Part shown: positions 17,513 through 26,830 of the stretch, in pieces
Position numbering within the stretch: position 1 is the first letter of the stretch
Layout: each line of letters opens with the position of its first letter
DNA from: Maridesulfovibrio sp050916235
GTDB taxonomy: Bacteria > Desulfobacterota > Desulfovibrionia > Desulfovibrionales > Desulfovibrionaceae
NCBI RefSeq assembly: GCF_050916235.1
Contig: NZ_CP104854.1
Location: 1,426,001-1,490,000, forward strand
Length of the DNA stretch: 64,000 bases
Reading direction: 5' to 3'
Made by a program: the position numbers and the translations under genes
Notes under the pieces: model-generated
The model's database searches: none
Told to the model about the DNA's origin: nothing
What the model saw: the letters and a program-made list of their open reading frames with translations, nothing else

Positions 17513-17659
17513 TCATCCTCCACGGAAAAACACAACACAGTGCCGTTGCTCTAGTTCATTATTTTTCCGTGTGCAAGCCAGAAAATATTCGGCTCCCCCC
17601 TTGAAACGGAGTAAGCGATTAGATACAATAAAGATTATAACCATAAACAATGTCAGACA

Positions 17660-18700
17660 ATGAATCTTAACACAGCTCACAGTATCCACCATATCAGCAG
17701 TTGTTCTGCCGAGTTAAGACCGCTCCTGCTTTCATATCTGAGAAAGCATGGGAACCGGTGTGCTTCGTATTCGACCATGCAGCCGGGGCTGGAATACAGC
17801 CTATGGGAAGGTGTGGGCTATTGTGCTTGGATCAACGCCAGGAATATTGTTTCCAACGATCATGCAGTGATCCTGTCAAACCCGGTAACTTCAGAACACC
17901 TGCAACCGATCTTCATCGAAAAGCTTGCTTCGCTCCTTGGAAAGATCACGCTTGTACAAATAGATCACTCGCTGGCCACCCAGTTGTACCGGATGGGATT
18001 CAAAGTCTACCAGCTTGGAATTGAAACAGAACTGGAACTGGCTTCATTCAACCTCTCAGGGAAAAACAGGTCATCGTTAAGGCAATGGAAAAACAAGGCA
18101 TTGCGGTCTGGGATAACTGTAGAGGAAAAAAAACTTTCTGAAATTCCGCAGGAAGAAATCAGTCTGGTCAGCGACTGCTGGATACAACGCAAGGGCGGCA
18201 GGGAGATGTCATTCCTGACCAGACCTTTGCCGGACAGGGATGAAGACGGAGTACGTTTCTTCTGGGCCCGTATGGACGGACAACTGATTGGGCTGGCGGG
18301 ATTTGATCCCATTTACGAGCATGGCCGGCCCGTCGGATACTATCACAATTTCGACCGACTCAAAAAAGAGGCCGTAAACGGGACCTCCCCTTACATCCTG
18401 CTCAGCGCCATCGAAAAATTCCGCTCTGAAAAAATAGAGCGGGTGAGTCTCGGACTCTCGCCACTTGCAGGAATGAACAGTGAATTCAATCTTTCCGGAA
18501 TACTGAAAAAAATATCGGAACTGTTCTACAGATATGGAGAACCTGTCTACCCGTTCAAGGGGAATGACAGGCACAAATCCAAATTCGGTGGCAACAGAAA
18601 AAAGACCTATGTTGCAAGCAACGCAGGGTGGTTCGATACAATGATCGCCGCGGCAATCGCCTGCGGCCTTGAAATCAGGCCTGCCCCAGTTGGATCCTGA
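17660..18700 (+). CDS. DUF2156 (phosphatidylglycerol lysyltransferase C-domain-like) protein
   Basis: 346 residues without membrane helices. Two GNAT-like halves are suggested, as in the soluble domain of MprF-type aminoacyl-lipid synthases. The segment NLSGKNRSSLRQWKNKALRSG followed by EVSDCW-like LVSDCWIQRKGGREMSFLTR and SLGLSPLAGM near residue 253 are typical of DUF2156. Related proteins transfer amino acids from aminoacyl-tRNA to lipids or peptidoglycan, but stand-alone ones are mostly uncharacterised. Its last 26 bases overlap the convergent Hpt gene. The ribosome site is weak. Confidence 0.78.
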   Translation: MNLNTAHSIHHISSCSAELRPLLLSYLRKHGNRCASYSTMQPGLEYSLWEGVGYCAWINARNIVSNDHAVILSNPVTSEHLQPIFIEKLASLLGKITLVQIDHSLATQLYRMGFKVYQLGIETELELASFNLSGKNRSSLRQWKNKALRSGITVEEKKLSEIPQEEISLVSDCWIQRKGGREMSFLTRPLPDRDEDGVRFFWARMDGQLIGLAGFDPIYEHGRPVGYYHNFDRLKKEAVNGTSPYILLSAIEKFRSEKIERVSLGLSPLAGMNSEFNLSGILKKISELFYRYGEPVYPFKGNDRHKSKFGGNRKKTYVASNAGWFDTMIAAAIACGLEIRPAPVGS

Positions 18701-18998
18701 GTTCTTCAAGGTAGAGCCGGTACTTACGGACCAACGGCTCAAGGGCATCAGACATGCCCAGCTTTGCCACATCATGTATGGTAGTGCCGAGCCTGCTTAA
18801 AGGTTCCAGACAGAAATTGGCCGCTGCCCCCTTCAGGCTGTGCCCCAACCTTCCAACCTCGGCAACATTTCCGGATTTGAGACAGGTTTCCATCTGCTGA
18901 AGTTCATCAAATTGATGCACTAGAAAATGCGGAATCAATTCACGCAGATCTTCATTAATCACAAATAGCTCCCGCCCGGAATGTTCTTCCGAATTCAT
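18675..18998 (-). CDS. Histidine phosphotransfer (Hpt) protein
   Basis: 107 residues, one Hpt four-helix bundle. The phosphorylated His is in HSLKGAAANF near residues 53-62. It ends a transcription unit with the hybrid kinase (three bases upstream) and the BMP-type binding protein, so it probably takes phosphate from the receiver domains of that kinase and passes it to a diffusible regulator not in this window. The last bases overlap the convergent DUF2156 gene. Confidence 0.9.
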   Translation of the reverse strand: MNSEEHSGRELFVINEDLRELIPHFLVHQFDELQQMETCLKSGNVAEVGRLGHSLKGAAANFCLEPLSRLGTTIHDVAKLGMSDALEPLVRKYRLYLEELRIQLGQA

Positions 18999-19001
18999 CC
19001 G

Positions 19002-21383
19002 TTACTCCGTAAGTAAAATATTGGCTGGCAGAGTTGATCCCCCTGCCGCAGCCGCGATTGTGGCCCGGATAGTATCCCATCTGACCGGTTTTGAGATAAA
19101 ACCGTTACATCCGGCCCGCCGGCATTCCATGCGATGGTCATTAAACGCATGAGCCGCAAGCGCAATAATGGTGGCCGGTTCCCTTGAACCGACCTTTTCA
19201 AAATCACGAATCCTTCCTACCGCCTCAATCCCCCCCATAACCGGCAGTTCCAGATCCATGAACACAAGGTCAAATTCTCCGTCACTAAAAAGCTGAACAG
19301 CGCGCAGGCCATCTTCTGCCATGGTCACTTCGGCACCGGTGTCAGCGATGAAAAGTTCAAGAATCCTCCGGTGATCCTCGTTATCCTCGACCAGAAGGAT
19401 CTGCATTCCTTTACCAGGCTTGGCAACTGAAGGTTTTTCCTGCCCGGCCGTTGCCTTGAGACAGCGCACAAGATCAGCATCAAATACAGGCTTGATCAGC
19501 GTGTAGTCCGCCCCCAGCATCCTTGCATTGCGCCTCTGCGCCTCGGTACACCCGGCGGAAAACATCATGGCAACCATACCGGAAAGGAGATTTTCCTGTT
19601 TTGCCTTTGAAAGAAAATCCACCCCCTGCATATCGGGCATCTCGCTGTCGGCTATTATAAGATCATACGCCTCACCGAGTTCAGCAGCCGAGCGCAGGTA
19701 TTCAATACCTTCGTTCCCGTCGGAAGCGGTCGAAGAATCAATCCCGAAAGTCTGGAGCCTGCGACCGAGAACTTCGCGCACAGTTCGGTTATCGTCAACC
19801 AGTAAAACCCTTATCCCGGAGAAATCAGCAACACTCCTGTCCGGTTCATAAACCGATTTCTTGAATGGAATGGAAAAATAAAAAACAGTCCCCTTGCCAC
19901 GCTTGCTTTCAAACCAGATTTCACCATCCATAAGATCGGCAAGCCGGGAAGCGGATGCCAGCCCGAGTCCGACTCCTCCGAACTCCCGGGTGGTAGAGCC
20001 GTCCGCCTGAACAAAGCTCTCGAAAATATTGCCCCGCTTTCCTTCGGGAATACCGATACCGGTATCACGAACGGTAAAGAGCAGGCGATCAAATTCATCC
20101 CCGGACTCTTTCAGGCTCGCCCGAACATCCACCTCGCCGCTGGAAGTGAATTTGACCGCGTTGGCCACGATATTCATGAGAATCTGGCGCACCCTGACCG
20201 GGTCACCGACGACCTGTGCAGGAACACCTGGATCTACATCACAGATTATCTCAATATCCCTGGCATGGGCTGAATGAGCCATACTTTTGCAGACACTCTG
20301 CATGGCGTGGGAAGGATCAAAAGGAACAGGAACAAGCTCTATCTGGCCGGACTCGATCTGAACGAAATCAAGGATGTCATTGATGATTTTCAGGAGCAAT
20401 TCCCCGGAACCGCGGAAAATCTCCACATAGCCCTGCTGCTCGACATCAAGCTCGGTTTCCATGAGCAGCTCCCCCATGCCGAGTATGGCATTCATGGGGG
20501 TTCTTATTTCATGGCTGATCATAGCCAGAAATTCGCTCTTGAACCGGCTGGCCTTTTCAGCCTTGTCCCTGGCTTTTTCAAGCTCCTTGACGGTAAACGA
20601 CAACTGCTCAAGAGTTGAATTCAGGCGCTGCTCGGCCTTGCGCCGCTCCTCAACCTCATCGCAGAGCCTCTGGTTGGCAATGGTCAGGTCTTCAGTCCTG
20701 CGCTGAACCTTCTCCTCAAGATCGCTCTGCATCCGGGAGAACTTTCGGGCCAGCAGATTCAATGAAGCGGCCAATTCACCGACTTCGTCCTCCCGACCAT
20801 CCACATCAAATTCGTCGAAATCGCCCCTGACCATCCCCTGAGCCTGACGAGACAGCCTGATAACAGGAGAAACAAGGGATCTGCCAAGAAAAAAAATCGC
20901 GCAGAACGCGGCAAGAACGGCCACACCCATAAATACCGGCAGCAGATAACCGAGCACAAAGTCCCAGCTCTCATATTCCCTGCTTTTCAAAACCCCGACC
21001 TTTACATAGCCGAGGTAATCACCATCCCGCAGAATCCGCCTCTCAACATAAACAACCTGCCCGTTGTAGTCCTTGGGCATAGGGCGCGAAAATTCGCTGT
21101 ATGCATCACCACCGGGAGCATACACCGCGCAAAAAACGACATCGTTGGAAGAGCATGCACTTCTGACGAGGTCATCCATCCTGTTATTCTGAAATCTTAC
21201 AATGGCCTCGCTGCTGGATGTAGCAACAAGAGAGGCGATGGAGTCTGCCTGGGACTTGAGGGAATCGTACAGTTCATCGTGCCTGTAGTCCGTTACCAGG
21301 AAACCAAGGGGAACCAGAATGCCCGCGAGGATGAGCAACAGCCCCAAGGCAATCCTGTATTTGATGCGTAAAAATTTGAACAT
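19002..21383 (-). CDS. Membrane hybrid sensor histidine kinase with two receivers
   Basis: 793 residues. Order: TM1 (about 10-30), a periplasmic domain of about 115 residues, TM2 (about 145-168), HAMP (170-225), coiled coil, HisKA with FLAMISHEIRTPMNAILG, HATPase with MNIVANAVKFTSSGEV, DTGIGIPEG and GGVGLGLASA, then two receivers (VLLVDDNRTVREV..IIADSEMPDMQG and ILLVEDNEDHRRI..VFMDLELPVMGG). Start chosen at the ATG at 21383, with GGGGGTG upstream; a GTG at 21395 sits on top of that site. Flanked by a periplasmic BMP-type binding protein and an Hpt, so the binding protein probably supplies the input. Confidence 0.92.
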   Translation of the reverse strand: MFKFLRIKYRIALGLLLILAGILVPLGFLVTDYRHDELYDSLKSQADSIASLVATSSSEAIVRFQNNRMDDLVRSACSSNDVVFCAVYAPGGDAYSEFSRPMPKDYNGQVVYVERRILRDGDYLGYVKVGVLKSREYESWDFVLGYLLPVFMGVAVLAAFCAIFFLGRSLVSPVIRLSRQAQGMVRGDFDEFDVDGREDEVGELAASLNLLARKFSRMQSDLEEKVQRRTEDLTIANQRLCDEVEERRKAEQRLNSTLEQLSFTVKELEKARDKAEKASRFKSEFLAMISHEIRTPMNAILGMGELLMETELDVEQQGYVEIFRGSGELLLKIINDILDFVQIESGQIELVPVPFDPSHAMQSVCKSMAHSAHARDIEIICDVDPGVPAQVVGDPVRVRQILMNIVANAVKFTSSGEVDVRASLKESGDEFDRLLFTVRDTGIGIPEGKRGNIFESFVQADGSTTREFGGVGLGLASASRLADLMDGEIWFESKRGKGTVFYFSIPFKKSVYEPDRSVADFSGIRVLLVDDNRTVREVLGRRLQTFGIDSSTASDGNEGIEYLRSAAELGEAYDLIIADSEMPDMQGVDFLSKAKQENLLSGMVAMMFSAGCTEAQRRNARMLGADYTLIKPVFDADLVRCLKATAGQEKPSVAKPGKGMQILLVEDNEDHRRILELFIADTGAEVTMAEDGLRAVQLFSDGEFDLVFMDLELPVMGGIEAVGRIRDFEKVGSREPATIIALAAHAFNDHRMECRRAGCNGFISKPVRWDTIRATIAAAAGGSTLPANILLTE

Positions 21384-21400
21384 AAAAAGCCGCACCCCCT

Positions 21401-22402
21401 TTATTTTACCGGGAAATCAAGGCGGACTGTCCCTGAAACAAGCTTTTCCTTGAGTCCGTCCAGCTTATGCAGGACTTCTTTTGATATAAGATGCCTGGAA
21501 TATTTCATATCGGTCAGACATACTCCATCGTTGGAAAGGTCATAGTTCTTCGGCCCGGGAACAAATCTGCCCTCAAGAACCGAAAGGACTTCATTATACA
21601 CGGCAACGTCAAGTCTTTTCATCATGCTGGTCAGGATGGTCCCCTTAGCCATATGATCCTGATTGGAGTCCACCCCGACAACATAATTTCCGGTTTTGCG
21701 TGCAGCCTGTATGACCCCGTTTCCAGAAAGCCCGGCCACAGCATAAATTATATCCACCCCGGAAGCATACATGCGTCTGGCAAGAAGACTCGCCTGCTGC
21801 GGATCTTCAAAGCCTTCTACGGCTGAACCGCAACGAATGAACTTGACCTCAACGGAGACATCCTTTCCGGAAAGCTCGACACCTGCCCTGAACCCGCTAA
21901 GAAAGTCCTGTATCACCGAATTCTCATTGCCGCCGATAAATCCGACCTTTCCGGTCTTTGTCTGCCACGCGCACAGGGCCCCCACAAGACACGACCCCAT
22001 GCCCTGTCCGTAAGCAATGGAAGACACGTTATCGTATCCGCGGACGCTGGCATCGTTAATTATAAATCTGATTTCAGGATGATGACCGGCAAACCCAAGG
22101 ATCTCGTCAATATTCTTGGAAGAGTTGATTACAATTACATGTGCGTTGCTGTCCAAAAGCGACTGCAGCTGTTTTGCCTGATCGGCAAAGGCAAATCCCC
22201 CGGCACGCACTTCTATATGCAGGTCGAATTTCTGCTGCAGCCTCCGAAGGCCTGACACAGTCATGCCGTTGAATGAATCATCATCAAGGGCAGAACCGCT
22301 GGCCATGAACCCAACCACAGTCATCTCAGCCCGGCAGAGAACCGGACAGAGACAAAGGATCAAAGCAAGAAGCAAGGGCCTGAAAGGCAAGAAAAACCGC
22401 AT
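21401..22402 (-). CDS. BMP/Med family periplasmic binding protein
   Basis: 333 residues with a signal peptide (1-25, ending LCRAE; not a good lipobox). Relatives of PnrA/TmpC bind nucleosides, and others bind autoinducers or sugars. Family features: VVGFMASGSALDDDSFNGM at the N-terminus, GFIGGNENSVIQDFLSGFRAG near residue 155, and GVDIIYAVAGLSGNGVIQAA near 215. No ABC permease or ATPase is near. Instead, a hybrid kinase begins 17 bases downstream. I infer that it is the ligand-sensing partner of that kinase rather than a transport component. Confidence 0.85.
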   Translation of the reverse strand: MRFFLPFRPLLLALILCLCPVLCRAEMTVVGFMASGSALDDDSFNGMTVSGLRRLQQKFDLHIEVRAGGFAFADQAKQLQSLLDSNAHVIVINSSKNIDEILGFAGHHPEIRFIINDASVRGYDNVSSIAYGQGMGSCLVGALCAWQTKTGKVGFIGGNENSVIQDFLSGFRAGVELSGKDVSVEVKFIRCGSAVEGFEDPQQASLLARRMYASGVDIIYAVAGLSGNGVIQAARKTGNYVVGVDSNQDHMAKGTILTSMMKRLDVAVYNEVLSVLEGRFVPGPKNYDLSNDGVCLTDMKYSRHLISKEVLHKLDGLKEKLVSGTVRLDFPVK

Positions 22403-22432
22403 AACTGCAACCCTCTATTCTGCCGGAACGGA

Positions 22433-23938
22433 TCAGAACGAATCGCTCTCGTCCGAATCAAGCAGTCCACCGAGGTCCGCCCCCAGGACGCGCCCCGGCC
22501 ATTTGTAAAAACAATACCCTGAATCTTCCACATACCTGCGTATTTTCTGCTGCCCACCACGTGCGAACGGCAGGGAAGCAAAACCGATCTGTTTTTTGGT
22601 CACCTCAATGTCGCCGAAAAGGTACATCAGGTTAAAGGGAACCGCCTTCTCAGGCTGAATCTCAGCCGGAACAACAAGGTGCATGGACTGCGAGTTGCTG
22701 CCGCGATACACATTTATTTTCCCGGTCAGCTCCATCCGCTGCTCACCATCATCCTTGAAAAAGGGCTCGATAAGCCGCGCCAGAGTACCGTCCACCTTGG
22801 CAATCGCCAACCCGTAGTTGGTGATGGGGACCTGCTGACGATCGCAGTCCCTGATTCTGCGGAGCATATCCGCCCTGTCGGCCATACATGCGCCGCAATG
22901 GACCACAAGCTTGTACTCGGAAAGATCAATGGGCAGGCCGCAGCCGGTCTTTGATTCAAAAATAATATTTCGCCCTGTATATCCGGCAATCCGGGCAGGA
23001 ATCATTTCTTTGCCAAGATCCTCGGCCTTGGGATGGTGCGGGCAGGCTTCTACGATCAGAACTCTGTCGCCGTCCGCCAGACTGTCAATGGCATTAGCTC
23101 CCTGTACCAGTTGTTCCAGATTACCCTTGTGACGGGCAAACAGGATGGGAAAAGTCGTCAGGGAAACATCCTCAGGCACAAGGTCGAGCACCTTCTTCAC
23201 CGCCTGAGAATCTGCGATAACAAGTGCAGGCCTGCGCTTATGACCGGAAATGGTCTGATAAAGCTCTCCCTCCTTGACGATCACCGCAATGCCGCCGGCA
23301 TCCAGAATCTCGCGCAGAACCTGCGATTTGGGGAGCCCAAGCCTGCCCTTGGGTGAAACCGGGTCCTCGGAAACAACGCAGACCACAAAATCACCACGCC
23401 CCATGAGGTCACGGGCGAGAACCGGGTCAAGCATGTTTTCCTCGGGAGCCAGTGCCATGATGGACTTCTTGAGCCTTTCAATTCCCCGTCCGTCTATGGT
23501 GGAAGTAGCAACAAAACGTATTCCCCGAGAACCACAGAATTCCATGTCCGCAAGGCTGGGACGCCTGATGTCTGCCTTGTTGAAGACCATCACACAGGGA
23601 ATGCCCCGCTCCAGCAAAAGGGTGGTCAACTCGCGTTCTTCGTCAAGTATTCCGGAATCGTCGGTGACAACCACGGCGACATCCACACTGTACAGGGCAT
23701 CGCGTATGGCCCTGGCCCGGTCATCACCGGGAACATGTGCGTCCGTATCATAAATAGTCACCGGACCGAGCGGGTGGATCTCGGCCCGGGTCAAAGGATA
23801 CATTTCATCTTCATGGGCTACCGGGCTGACCTCATCACTTTCAATACCTGAAAGAGCGCGGATAATCGAAGACTTGCCCACGTTGCTTCTGCCTGCGATA
23901 GCGATGGCAAGTTTGGAACTGTTCGGTTCGGCACTCAT
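22433..23938 (-). CDS. hydF: HydF, [FeFe]-hydrogenase H-cluster maturation GTPase
   Basis: 501 residues. Scaffold protein that assembles the [2Fe] subcluster and delivers it to the hydrogenase. GTPase motifs: GRSNVGKSS (P-loop, 16-24), a DTDAH switch II near 64, and NKAD near 120. The [4Fe-4S] ligands fit the family pattern CxH..HCxxC: Cys299-Pro-His301 and His347-Cys348..Cys351. HydF proteins are usually about 400 residues; this has about 100 extra residues after position 395 (KINVYRGSNSQS onwards). The ATG follows CGGAGG. Genes for HydE and HydG are not in the window. Confidence 0.93.
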   Translation of the reverse strand: MSAEPNSSKLAIAIAGRSNVGKSSIIRALSGIESDEVSPVAHEDEMYPLTRAEIHPLGPVTIYDTDAHVPGDDRARAIRDALYSVDVAVVVTDDSGILDEERELTTLLLERGIPCVMVFNKADIRRPSLADMEFCGSRGIRFVATSTIDGRGIERLKKSIMALAPEENMLDPVLARDLMGRGDFVVCVVSEDPVSPKGRLGLPKSQVLREILDAGGIAVIVKEGELYQTISGHKRRPALVIADSQAVKKVLDLVPEDVSLTTFPILFARHKGNLEQLVQGANAIDSLADGDRVLIVEACPHHPKAEDLGKEMIPARIAGYTGRNIIFESKTGCGLPIDLSEYKLVVHCGACMADRADMLRRIRDCDRQQVPITNYGLAIAKVDGTLARLIEPFFKDDGEQRMELTGKINVYRGSNSQSMHLVVPAEIQPEKAVPFNLMYLFGDIEVTKKQIGFASLPFARGGQQKIRRYVEDSGYCFYKWPGRVLGADLGGLLDSDESDSF

Positions 23939-24079
23939 TCTAAAACCTCCGGATCATAATCAATATACAACAGCTCGAACGGATAAACACTTTTCTGCTG
24001 GATAACACTTTTAAGGACATCTTTCACCTACATATATTACATATCAAAAATTAACAGGCAGCAGACATCCCATGCGGAC

Positions 24080-24116
24080 AAAAAAAATGCGGAATCCCCT
24101 TCAGGACCCCGCATTT
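24080..24116 (-). terminator. Terminator of glnS
   Basis: AATGCGG..CCGCATT stem with internal GGGG/CCCC pairing, followed on the minus strand by a run of eight T. Confidence 0.85.
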
Positions 24117-24149
24117 ACTGACTTCCGTCTCCCTCAGCACTGAGGAATA

Positions 24150-25847
24150 CTATTTTTTCTGATTGTTTTCAATTTTCTTCCAGGTATCACGCAAAGTAGC
24201 TGTTCTGTTGAAAACAGGTTTTTCCGGTGTTGAATCAGGGTCGGCGCAGAAATAGCCGATACGCTCAAACTGGCAACGGAAACCGGGTTCAACCTTACCA
24301 AGGGCCGGCTCCACGTAACAACGGGGACGAACTTCAAGGGAATCAGGATTGATGTGATCCTTGAACTCTGACCCATCCTTGTTGTCCATGGGATTTTCCT
24401 TGGTGAACAGGTGGTCGTAGAGACGGACCTCGGCTTCGACGGCATGATCTACTGAAACCCAGTGAATGGTACCCTTGACCTTACGACCGTCATTGGACCA
24501 GCCGCCGCGTGTTTCCGGGTCATAGGTGCAGCGAAGTTCAACGATTTCGCCTGCATCGTTTTTGACAACCCCGGTACAGGTCACATAGTAAGCGGCCCGC
24601 AAGCGTACTTCGCGTCCCACTGAAAGCCTGAAGTATTTTTTGGGAGCATCCTCCATGAAATCATCACGCTCGATGTACAGAGTCCTGGAGAAGGGAACCA
24701 TGCGGCTTCCGGCTTCAGGATCCTCAGGATTATTCTGGCATTCGAATTCTTCTACCTGACCCTCAGGATAGTTCTCGATAACCAGCTTGATGGGATCGAC
24801 AACACCCATGAAACGGGGGGAAGTGCGGTTCAGGTCATCACGCACGGAAAACTCCAGCAGTGCGAAATCAACCATGTTTGCGGCTTTGGCAACACCGATA
24901 CGCTCACAGAAATTTCTGATGGATGCAGGAGAATAGCCGCGGCGTCTCATACCGGAAATTGTCGGCATCCTAGGATCGTCCCATCCGGAAACGTAGCCAT
25001 CCTCCACAAGCTGGATGAGCCTGCGCTTGCTCATGACAGTATAGGTCATATTCAGACGTGCAAACTCAATCTGCTGCGGGCGGTAAGCACCCAGAGTTTC
25101 CAGCACCCAGTCATAAAGTTCACGGTTGTTCTCAAACTCAAGGGTGCAGATCGAATGGGTGATCCTTTCCAGAGAGTCTGAAATGCAGTGGGTGTAGTCG
25201 TACATGGGATAGATGCACCATGCATCGCCAGTACGGTGGTGGTGTGCCTTTCTGATGCGATAGAGGGTCGGGTCACGCATGATGACATTGGGAGAGGCCA
25301 TGTCGATCTTTGCACGCAGCACATGTTCGCCGTCCTCGAATTCACCGTTCTTCATTCTCTCGAAAAGATCGAGGTTTTCCTCGATGGAACGGTCGCGATA
25401 CGGACTGTTCTTGCCGGGCTCCTTGAGAGTTCCGCGATGCTCACGGATTTCTTCTGCACTGAGGCTGTCCACATAGGCCTTGCCGGCCTTGATCAGTTGA
25501 ACGGCATACTCATACAGCTTGCCGAAATAATCGGAGGAATAATGCAGGCGATCATCCCAATCGAAACCAAGCCAACGGACATCCGCCATTATGGAATCGA
25601 CGTATTCGACATCTTCCTTGACCGGGTTGGTGTCGTCAAAACGCAGGTTGCATGTTCCCTTGTAATCCTTGGCCAGGCCGAAGTTGAGGCAGATGGACTT
25701 GGCATGCCCGATATGCAGGTAACCGTTGGGCTCGGGAGGGAAACGCGTTGCAACCCGTCCTTCGTACTTTCCGGTTTCATTATCCTTATCGATAATTGTG
25801 GTAATAAAATTCTTTCCGACGCTGGATTCAGTGTTGTTCTCTGACAT
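24150..25847 (-). CDS. glnS: Glutaminyl-tRNA synthetase
   Basis: 565 residues, normal for bacterial GlnRS. Charges tRNA-Gln with glutamine directly. Class I signatures: PPEPNGYLHIGHAKSI (HIGH) near residues 36-51 and VMSKRRL (KMSKS equivalent) near 275. The C-terminal anticodon-binding beta-barrels follow, with ALGKVEPGFRCQFERIGYF near the end. The ribosome site is AAGGAT. GlnRS has a patchy distribution in bacteria and is generally regarded as spread by transfer from eukaryotes. Single gene with its own terminator. Confidence 0.97.
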   Translation of the reverse strand: MSENNTESSVGKNFITTIIDKDNETGKYEGRVATRFPPEPNGYLHIGHAKSICLNFGLAKDYKGTCNLRFDDTNPVKEDVEYVDSIMADVRWLGFDWDDRLHYSSDYFGKLYEYAVQLIKAGKAYVDSLSAEEIREHRGTLKEPGKNSPYRDRSIEENLDLFERMKNGEFEDGEHVLRAKIDMASPNVIMRDPTLYRIRKAHHHRTGDAWCIYPMYDYTHCISDSLERITHSICTLEFENNRELYDWVLETLGAYRPQQIEFARLNMTYTVMSKRRLIQLVEDGYVSGWDDPRMPTISGMRRRGYSPASIRNFCERIGVAKAANMVDFALLEFSVRDDLNRTSPRFMGVVDPIKLVIENYPEGQVEEFECQNNPEDPEAGSRMVPFSRTLYIERDDFMEDAPKKYFRLSVGREVRLRAAYYVTCTGVVKNDAGEIVELRCTYDPETRGGWSNDGRKVKGTIHWVSVDHAVEAEVRLYDHLFTKENPMDNKDGSEFKDHINPDSLEVRPRCYVEPALGKVEPGFRCQFERIGYFCADPDSTPEKPVFNRTATLRDTWKKIENNQKK

Positions 25848-26301
25848 TTATTTTTTATCCTTAATCTTGCATTCTTTTCGGGATGAAAGCTCCGAACCGA
25901 AACTGCCCGAGAAAATATTCAAACAGTGCGACCTTAGTAAATACGTAAAAATAAACGTGCGGTCAAACACAGAACAGATGACAGAAAACAAAAACAGCTG
26001 TAAATAATCTCAATATATTTCATGCTAAAGATCAGCGAGGCAGAACAAGGCATACAACACTTTTTTCCGGCCTCCGAGACACCCGACCATGATTAAACTG
26101 TTTGTTTATGGCTTCTTTTTCTGGTAATATGATGCAAGCGCAGGTTTGGTTAAATGATTTGCCATAGCCGTTGACCGCAATAGTCTCCGGCAACAAGGGT
26201 CAATGTCATGGATACAACCTGTTTTGAAGGCGAAAAAAAGCTGTTTTACAGCCACCAAATATTTCTATTAAGGCGCTAACATTTTTCAAGGAGTCCCCGT
26301 A
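25848..26301. promoter_or_regulatory. Divergent intergenic region glnS / cheX
   Basis: About 450 bases, AT-rich, with no convincing gene. It must hold promoters for both flanking genes. A TTGGTTAAATGATTTGCCA at 26145-26163 resembles a sigma-54 site, but the GG and GC are eleven rather than ten apart, so I do not call it. Only tiny frames occur. Confidence 0.35.
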
Positions 26302-26760
26302 ATGAATGTAGAACTGGCGAAACCTTTCATCAAAGCAACCTCCGACATCCTGACCATGATGGCCATGATCACTCCCAAGGCCGGAAAACCCTTTGTAAAG
26401 AAAGGAAATGTTGCTAACGGCGATGTCACCGGTATTGTCGGATTTACAGGCAATGTCAGCGGTAGCGTCTCCATTTCCTTCGACAAGGCCTGTGCTGCAC
26501 AAATAGTCAAAAATATGCTCGGCGACGACATTCAGGACATCATTCAGGATGTAAAGGACGCAGTGGGCGAAATAACCAACATGGTGTCAGGTCAGGCCAG
26601 AGCAGGCCTCACCGAGATGGGCTATAAACTTCAGGGCTCCACCCCGACCGTGATCATGGGTGACAACCACACCATCGCCCACGTCACAGCCGGACCGGTG
26701 ATGGCAATTCCATTTACCACCGATTACGGAAACTTCACAATTGAATTCGGATTTGATTAA
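26302..26760 (+). CDS. cheX: CheX-type chemotaxis protein (CheY-P phosphatase family)
   Basis: 152 residues. CheX/CheC/FliY proteins remove phosphate from CheY-P. The active-site pattern ExxN is seen in DAVGEITNMVSGQARAGL near residues 73-90, where Glu and Asn are the catalytic pair. CheX proteins have one such motif, and CheC two; here only one is present. The AAGGAG ribosome site is eight bases from the ATG, and a strong terminator follows. It stands alone, away from the cheW and MCP genes of the window. Confidence 0.87.
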   Translation: MNVELAKPFIKATSDILTMMAMITPKAGKPFVKKGNVANGDVTGIVGFTGNVSGSVSISFDKACAAQIVKNMLGDDIQDIIQDVKDAVGEITNMVSGQARAGLTEMGYKLQGSTPTVIMGDNHTIAHVTAGPVMAIPFTTDYGNFTIEFGFD

Positions 26761-26768
26761 TAAATCCA

Positions 26769-26802
26769 AAAGCCCGGCCAGGAACCCTGACCGGGCTTTT
26801 TT
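26769..26802 (+). terminator. Terminator of cheX
   Basis: AGCCCGG..CCGGGCT stem at 26771-26797, flanked by AAAA and TTTTTT. Confidence 0.92.
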
Positions 26803-26830
26803 AATGCGGTTCCATCCCTGAAAATCTCAC

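Noticed and set aside
26140..26170. Possible sigma-54 promoter upstream of cheX
   Set aside because: The GG and GC elements are eleven rather than ten bases apart, and the -12 half is poor.
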